Shown here in pieces: positions 19,565 through 22,895 of a stretch of 22,895 bases of DNA (positions are counted from its first letter, which is position 1; each line of letters opens with the position of its first letter). The notes beneath the pieces are model-generated. The model searched no databases. It was not told the DNA's origin and saw only the letters and a program-made list of their open reading frames with translations. The stretch spans positions 1 through 22,895 of the forward strand of contig JAHJQJ010000037.1 of NCBI GenBank assembly GCA_018819325.1. The letters are read 5' to 3'. Made by a program: the position numbers and the translations under genes. The stretch is from Patescibacteria group bacterium. GTDB lineage: Bacteria; Patescibacteriota; Microgenomatia; UBA1400; MFAQ01.

Positions 19565-19593
19565 TGGATCCCGCATCAAGTGCGGGATGACGA
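19565..19593. repeat. Palindromic element, family A, upstream of cysS
   Basis: TGGATCCCGCATCAAGTGCG followed by GGATGACGA; arms ATCCCGCA / TGCGGGAT. Ends 8 bp before the cysS extended -10. Confidence 0.87.
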
Positions 19594-19600
19594 TAAAAGC

Positions 19601-19609
19601 TGGTAGAAT
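19601..19609 (+). promoter_or_regulatory. Extended -10 promoter of cysS
   Basis: TGG-TAGAAT, 6 nt before ATG 19616. Confidence 0.68.
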
Positions 19610-19615
19610 GTGGGT

Positions 19616-21034
19616 ATGAGATTATATAATTCATTAACTAGGAAGAAAGAGAAGTTTAAGCCAATTAAAAAAGGCGAGGCGGGAATATATGCTTGTGGAC
19701 CGACGGTGTATGATTTTTTGCAGATTGGAAATTGGCGAACTTATGTTTTGGGGGATTTATTGGTAAGGAATTTGAAATATTTAGGGTATGAAACGAAGTA
19801 TGTGATGAATATAACTGATGTAGGTCATTTGGTGTCTGATGGAGATGAGGGGGAAGATAAATTAGAAAAAGGGGCTAAGAGAGAAGGTGAGACTGCCTGG
19901 GACGTGGCGGAAAAATATACTAAGGATTTTAAGCAGGGAATGCATAAATTGGGTTTGTTGAAGCCTAAACTTGTAAGGGCAACGGATCATATTAAAGAGC
20001 AAATTGAGTTGGTTAAAAAATTGGAGAAAAAAGGTTTTGCTTACAAAACTAGTGATGGAGTATATTTTGATACCACTGAGTTTGAGAAACAGGGATATAA
20101 GTATGGGGAGTTGTCGACCTTGGATGAGATAAAGGAGGGGGCAAGGGTGGAAGTAAATAAGAAAAAGAAAGACAAGCGCGATTTTGCTTTATGGAAGTTT
20201 TCACCGAAGAGTGAAAAAAGAGATATGGAGTGGGAAAGTCCTTGGGGTAAAGGGTTCCCTGGCTGGCATATAGAGTGTTCGGCGATGAGCATGAAGTACT
20301 TAGGTGATCAGTTTGACTTGCACGTTGGGGGTGAGGACTTGCGGAGTACTCACCACCCGAATGAGATTGCCCAAAGTGAGGGGGCAACAGGAAAGAAGCC
20401 GTTTGTTAAGTACTGGGTTCATGGGGCGTTTTTGTTGGTTGATGGAGGTAGAATGGGTAAGAGTTTGGGGAATGCGTATACCTTGCAGGATCTTGACAAT
20501 AAGGGGTTCTCACCGTTTGATTTAAAGTATTTTTATTTAATGGGACATTATAGAAAGCAGTTGAATTTTACCTGGGAGGCGTTGGAAGGGGCAAAAACGG
20601 CGTTGGAGAGGTTGAGGAAGAGGATAATTAATATAGATTCCCGCCTGCGCGGGAATGACGGGGGTTCAGATGGTGGTGCCCCGCACCAGGCGGTGCAGGG
20701 TGCTTGGGAAAGCAAATTTAGGGAGAGAATGGAGGATGATTTGGATATGCCAGGTGCGTTGGCGGTGGTGTGGGAAATGGTTAAGGATAAAAATTTGAGT
20801 GATGGGGAGAAGTTGGGGTTGATTGAGAAATGGGATGAGGTGTTGGGGTTGGGGCTTAGTAAGGTTGAAATGAAATTAGAGATACCAGAAGATGTTGTAA
20901 AACTGGTGGAGAAGAGAAGTAGATTGAGAGAAGAAGGTAAGTGGAATGGAGCAGACTCGATACGAGAGGAAATTGAGAAACTGGGGTATGTAGTGGAGGA
21001 TAAGGGAAAAGAGACTGTGGTGGTGAGGAAGTAA
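19616..21034 (+). CDS. cysS: Cysteinyl-tRNA synthetase
   Basis: A 472-residue class I synthetase. CGPTVYDFLQIGNWRTYV holds the HIGH-like motif (first His is Gln here), WHIECSAMS and the following His/Glu form the zinc site, DLHVGGEDLRSTHHPNEIAQSE is diagnostic, and GGRMGKSLGN is a KMSKS-like loop. Two elements lie in tandem at about 340-363: family A (DSRLRGND) and family C (APHQAVQG), in the helical domain before the KFRERMEDDLDMPGAL segment. Start at ATG 19616, 6 nt after TAGAAT, rather than a GTG at 19610. The C-terminal tRNA-binding end is present. Confidence 0.95.
   Translation: MRLYNSLTRKKEKFKPIKKGEAGIYACGPTVYDFLQIGNWRTYVLGDLLVRNLKYLGYETKYVMNITDVGHLVSDGDEGEDKLEKGAKREGETAWDVAEKYTKDFKQGMHKLGLLKPKLVRATDHIKEQIELVKKLEKKGFAYKTSDGVYFDTTEFEKQGYKYGELSTLDEIKEGARVEVNKKKKDKRDFALWKFSPKSEKRDMEWESPWGKGFPGWHIECSAMSMKYLGDQFDLHVGGEDLRSTHHPNEIAQSEGATGKKPFVKYWVHGAFLLVDGGRMGKSLGNAYTLQDLDNKGFSPFDLKYFYLMGHYRKQLNFTWEALEGAKTALERLRKRIINIDSRLRGNDGGSDGGAPHQAVQGAWESKFRERMEDDLDMPGALAVVWEMVKDKNLSDGEKLGLIEKWDEVLGLGLSKVEMKLEIPEDVVKLVEKRSRLREEGKWNGADSIREEIEKLGYVVEDKGKETVVVRK
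20635..20704. repeat. Tandem family A and family C elements in cysS
   Basis: 20635-20661 (AGATTCCCGCCTGCGCGGGA-ATGACGG) and 20678-20704 (GCCCCGCACC-AGG-CGGTGCAGGGTGCT, family C copy 4), 16 bp apart, read as DSRLRGND and APHQAVQGA. Confidence 0.87.
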
Positions 21035-21073
21035 TACCAAATTGGTGACGCGATCGCGTGTGTGGATTGGTAG

Positions 21074-21408
21074 TTATTGTGTTTTTGGGGGAAGGGGTTT
21101 GGTTTGGATTAAGTTTTTTATGAATTGGGTGGTGATTTCTGCAGGTGGTTTGGCAATTATCCAGAGGTCAAGGTGTTCTTGGAGTTTGTTTTCTAAGACT
21201 TCTTTGGCTCCAGAAAGGTTCTGGCCTTGTAGTGTCTTAATTCTTGTTGGTAACGTTCCGTTTGTTTGTGTGTAGCAAGTACAGATTTGCCGCGTTTTTT
21301 TGGGCCACCACCCCTACCTCTGTCGTTTTGGTGGAGGAGTTCATACTCACAGGCATCGGCGATTGCTTGAAGTTTGGGAGGTAGGTCGTCTTGTTCGTAT
21401 TGGGACAT
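21074..21408 (-). pseudogene. Small - strand gene with a probable 1-base frameshift
   Basis: ATG 21408 starts MSQYEQDDLPPKLQAIADACEY...HKQTERYQQEL, and the frame then drifts into RHYKARTFLEPKKS and a TAG (21193). In the neighbouring frame the chain continues smoothly as KTLQGQNLSGAKEVLENKLQ...LDLWIIAKPPAEITTQFIKNLI...PPKTQ to TAA 21074. Losing one base near 21245-21250 explains this and would restore about 111 residues. The ATG is 6 nt after TACAAT, so it looks like a real leaderless gene. I do not recognise the family; it is polar and helical with a basic GRGGGPKKRGK patch. Confidence 0.6.
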
Positions 21409-21414
21409 ACATAT

Positions 21415-21438
21415 ATTGTAGAAGATTTAAGGTAAAAT
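21415..21438. promoter_or_regulatory. Divergent leaderless promoters (- strand gene and ychF)
   Basis: - strand TACAAT (21420-21415), 6 nt before ATG 21408; + strand TAAAAT (21433-21438), 6 nt before ATG 21445. The two start codons are only 36 bp apart. Confidence 0.65.
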
Positions 21439-21444
21439 GGGCGA

Positions 21445-22269
21445 ATGAGTTTGAAGGTAGGGATTGTTGGACTAGCGAATGTGGGGAAGAGCACCCTGTT
21501 TAATGCTTTGTTGAAGAAGCAGAAGGCTTTGGTGGCTAATTATCCGTTTGCCACCATTGAGCCTAATGTAGGGGTGGTGCCGGTGCCTGATGATAGATTG
21601 GAGAAGTTGGCAGAGGTAGTTAAGACTGAAAATATTGTGCCGGCGATGGTGACTTTTGTGGATATTGCTGGATTGGTTAAGGGAGCATCTAAGGGTGAGG
21701 GGTTGGGTAACAAGTTTTTGGCACATATTAGAGAGGTGGACTTGATTTTGTATTTGCTTAGAGATTTTACGGATGAAAGCGTAGCTAGGGTTGGGTCGGT
21801 AAATCCTGATGAAGATTTGGAAACTCTTTGTATGGAGCTGGAGTTGGCTGATTTGGATGCTAAAGAGAAAATAAATTTATTATCTAAGAAGCCATATATG
21901 GTGGTTTATAACACCGATGAAGGTGAATTGAGTGACGATAGACTGCGTGTTTGTGCTAAAACGGGGGAGGGGGTGGATAAGTTAATTAGGTTGGCTTATG
22001 AAAAATTGGGGTTAATTAGTTTTTTAACGGCAGGCCAGAAGGAAGTGAGGGCTTGGACGGTGAAAAAGGGGAGTACGGCGCCGGTGGCGGCGGGGGTAAT
22101 CCACACTGATTTTGAGAAGAATTTTATTAAAGCTAAGGTAACCAGTTTTGATGATTTTGTGAAATTTGGAGGTTGGAAAGGAGTAAGTGAGGCTGGAAAG
22201 TTAAGAATTGAGGGGAGAGATTACGTGATGAAGGAGGGTGATGTGATTGAGTTTATGGTGGGGAAGTAG
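21445..22269 (+). CDS. ychF: YchF/Obg-like ATPase, short form
   Basis: A 274-residue TRAFAC P-loop protein. G1 GLANVGKSTLFNALL at about 9-23, ANYPFATIEPN, G3 VDIAGLVKGASKGEGLGNKFL, NTDE as the G4-like adenine-selective motif, and a C-terminal TGS domain (FLTAGQKEVRAWTV...IHTDFEKNFIKAKV...EGRDYVMKEGDVIEF). YchF binds ATP and ribosomes and is linked to stress responses. The family is about 360 aa; here the helical coiled-coil domain is almost absent, as ELADLDAKEKINLLSKKPYMVVYN joins the two halves directly. Every domain boundary is clean and in frame. Leaderless start. Confidence 0.93.
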   Translation: MSLKVGIVGLANVGKSTLFNALLKKQKALVANYPFATIEPNVGVVPVPDDRLEKLAEVVKTENIVPAMVTFVDIAGLVKGASKGEGLGNKFLAHIREVDLILYLLRDFTDESVARVGSVNPDEDLETLCMELELADLDAKEKINLLSKKPYMVVYNTDEGELSDDRLRVCAKTGEGVDKLIRLAYEKLGLISFLTAGQKEVRAWTVKKGSTAPVAAGVIHTDFEKNFIKAKVTSFDDFVKFGGWKGVSEAGKLRIEGRDYVMKEGDVIEFMVGK

Positions 22270-22277
22270 AGGTTTGT

Positions 22278-22283
22278 TATAAT
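22278..22283 (+). promoter_or_regulatory. -10 box of the PEP-synthase-like gene
   Basis: TATAAT, 10 nt before an ATG (22294) that opens only a 4-codon frame (MERL, TGA at 22306). Confidence 0.6.
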
Positions 22284-22323
22284 ATAAGATAATATGGAAA
22301 GACTTTGAGGACAGGGGGATAGG

Positions 22324-22895
22324 TTGCGAGATGGTGAATTTGTGGTACTGGGAAAAGGGGAAGTGGGAGATAAGGCAAGAGAGTTGATGAGAAAAAGGGA
22401 GTTTTGGGAGAGAAAAGGGTTTTTGGCACCCGGAAGTGTGGTGTTGGCCGAGGATGTGTTGGATGAAATATTGATTGAGGCGGGGTTTGATGGGGCTGGA
22501 GTAACTGAAGAAGAAGTTTTAAATTTTGAAATGGGTGAGAAAGCAAGGCAGATGTTGGTGGAAATCTCTAGTCAATTTGAACCAGGTAAACCACTGGCGA
22601 TACGTTCGTCGGCTGTGGGTGATGCTAGGGGGACTGGAATGTATAAGACTGAAGTTGTAGCTAATGAGCTAGAGAGAGTGGTGACAGGGGTAAAAAAAGT
22701 ATTGGCTAGTTATTTTAAAAGAGGTGCAAAGGAATGGAGAGAAGCAGTGGGTACTGGGGAAGGAATGGGGGTTTTAATACAAGAGTTGGTGGGAAATGAA
22801 ATAGATAATGGATTGACTACATCAGCTTTGTCTGGTTTCGGATACAGCTCGACTTTGGCTGGGGAAGGGTATATGAATATTGCCTTAGGTTTGGG
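22324..22895 (+). CDS. PEP synthase/PPDK-like protein, N-terminal part (runs off window)
   Basis: At least 190 residues, open to the right edge. KPLAIRSSAVGDARGTGMYKTE matches the A-(V/I)-RSSA-x-x-(E/D) segment of the ATP-grasp domain of PEP synthase and pyruvate phosphate dikinase; GMGVLIQELVGNEIDNGLTTSALSGFGYSS follows, as expected. These enzymes interconvert pyruvate and PEP with ATP; related proteins in reduced genomes may do other phosphotransfers. The start is uncertain: TTG 22324 has an AGGGGG 5 nt upstream. The same frame can be followed back through GQGDR to a TGA (22306) and an ATG (22294) placed right after a TATAAT box. Confidence 0.72.
   Translation, partial: MRDGEFVVLGKGEVGDKARELMRKREFWERKGFLAPGSVVLAEDVLDEILIEAGFDGAGVTEEEVLNFEMGEKARQMLVEISSQFEPGKPLAIRSSAVGDARGTGMYKTEVVANELERVVTGVKKVLASYFKRGAKEWREAVGTGEGMGVLIQELVGNEIDNGLTTSALSGFGYSSTLAGEGYMNIALGL

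Noticed and set aside
21042..21275. A 77-residue + strand frame after cysS
   Set aside because: It is the antisense of the frameshifted - strand gene, which has a sharp promoter and plausible protein sequence.
22294..22308. TGA=Gly recoding (Gracilibacteria/Absconditabacteria code)
   Set aside because: TGA serves as the natural stop of topA, tsf, dnaX, recR and others, so the standard bacterial code applies.
1..22895. CRISPR array or direct-repeat array
   Set aside because: Repeats are dispersed, palindromic and of varied length, without regular spacers.

Overview
The window looks like a stretch of chromosome from a reduced-genome bacterium, most likely a member of the Candidate Phyla Radiation (Patescibacteria; Microgenomates-like is my guess). 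The assignment is inferred from very short housekeeping proteins (EF-Ts of about 150 aa, YchF of about 274 aa), small basic orphan proteins, tight gene packing, and a strong G-over-C and T-over-A bias on the + strand that runs through coding and non-coding DNA. TGA ends many genes (topA, tsf, dnaX), so the TGA=Gly code of Gracilibacteria/Absconditabacteria is not used. I saw no rRNA, tRNA, CRISPR array, transposase or integrase.

Layout: 1-3504 is a cell-envelope block (PAP2-like membrane protein fragment, a RelBE-like toxin-antitoxin pair, mreC on the - strand, a MreD-like protein and PBP2/mrdA on the + strand). 3505-4055 is a repeat-rich intergenic region. 4056-6445 holds topA and a dcd gene that has lost its catalytic middle. 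6512-7160 holds a broken - strand gene, a possible small RNA and the rpsB leader. 7162-9846 is a translation block (rpsB, tsf, frr) with a small opposing gene and a decayed NYN/LabA-like gene. 9886-12832 has a 52-aa orphan gene, the RseP/S2P protease, an AT-rich AAA/DUF4143 ATPase that looks acquired, and a HIT protein. 12896-14067 has rpsU, yqeY and ybeY. 14072-15451 holds two PIN-domain toxin-antitoxin pairs whose toxin genes run into each other. 15799-19564 is the dnaX-ybaB-recR recombination/replication block, split by a MazEF-like pair, followed by a repeat-bearing unknown gene. 19616-22895 has cysS, a frameshifted - strand gene, a short ychF, and the start of a PEP-synthase/PPDK-like gene that runs off the window.

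Two features run through the whole window. First, at least six families of short palindromic elements sit between genes and also inside essential genes without breaking the reading frame (topA, rpsB, mrdA, rseP, HIT, dnaX, recR, cysS and an unknown gene). They resemble the Rickettsia palindromic elements in behaviour. One 27-bp family encodes the peptide APHQ(T/A)VQ in four different proteins. Another ends directly against the -10 box of three genes. Second, at least sixteen genes have a -10 box only 6-8 nt before the start codon, often with an extended TGn motif, which predicts widespread leaderless mRNAs. Several annotated starts here (mreC, frr, ybeY, cysS, the MazE-like gene) were chosen from this rule.
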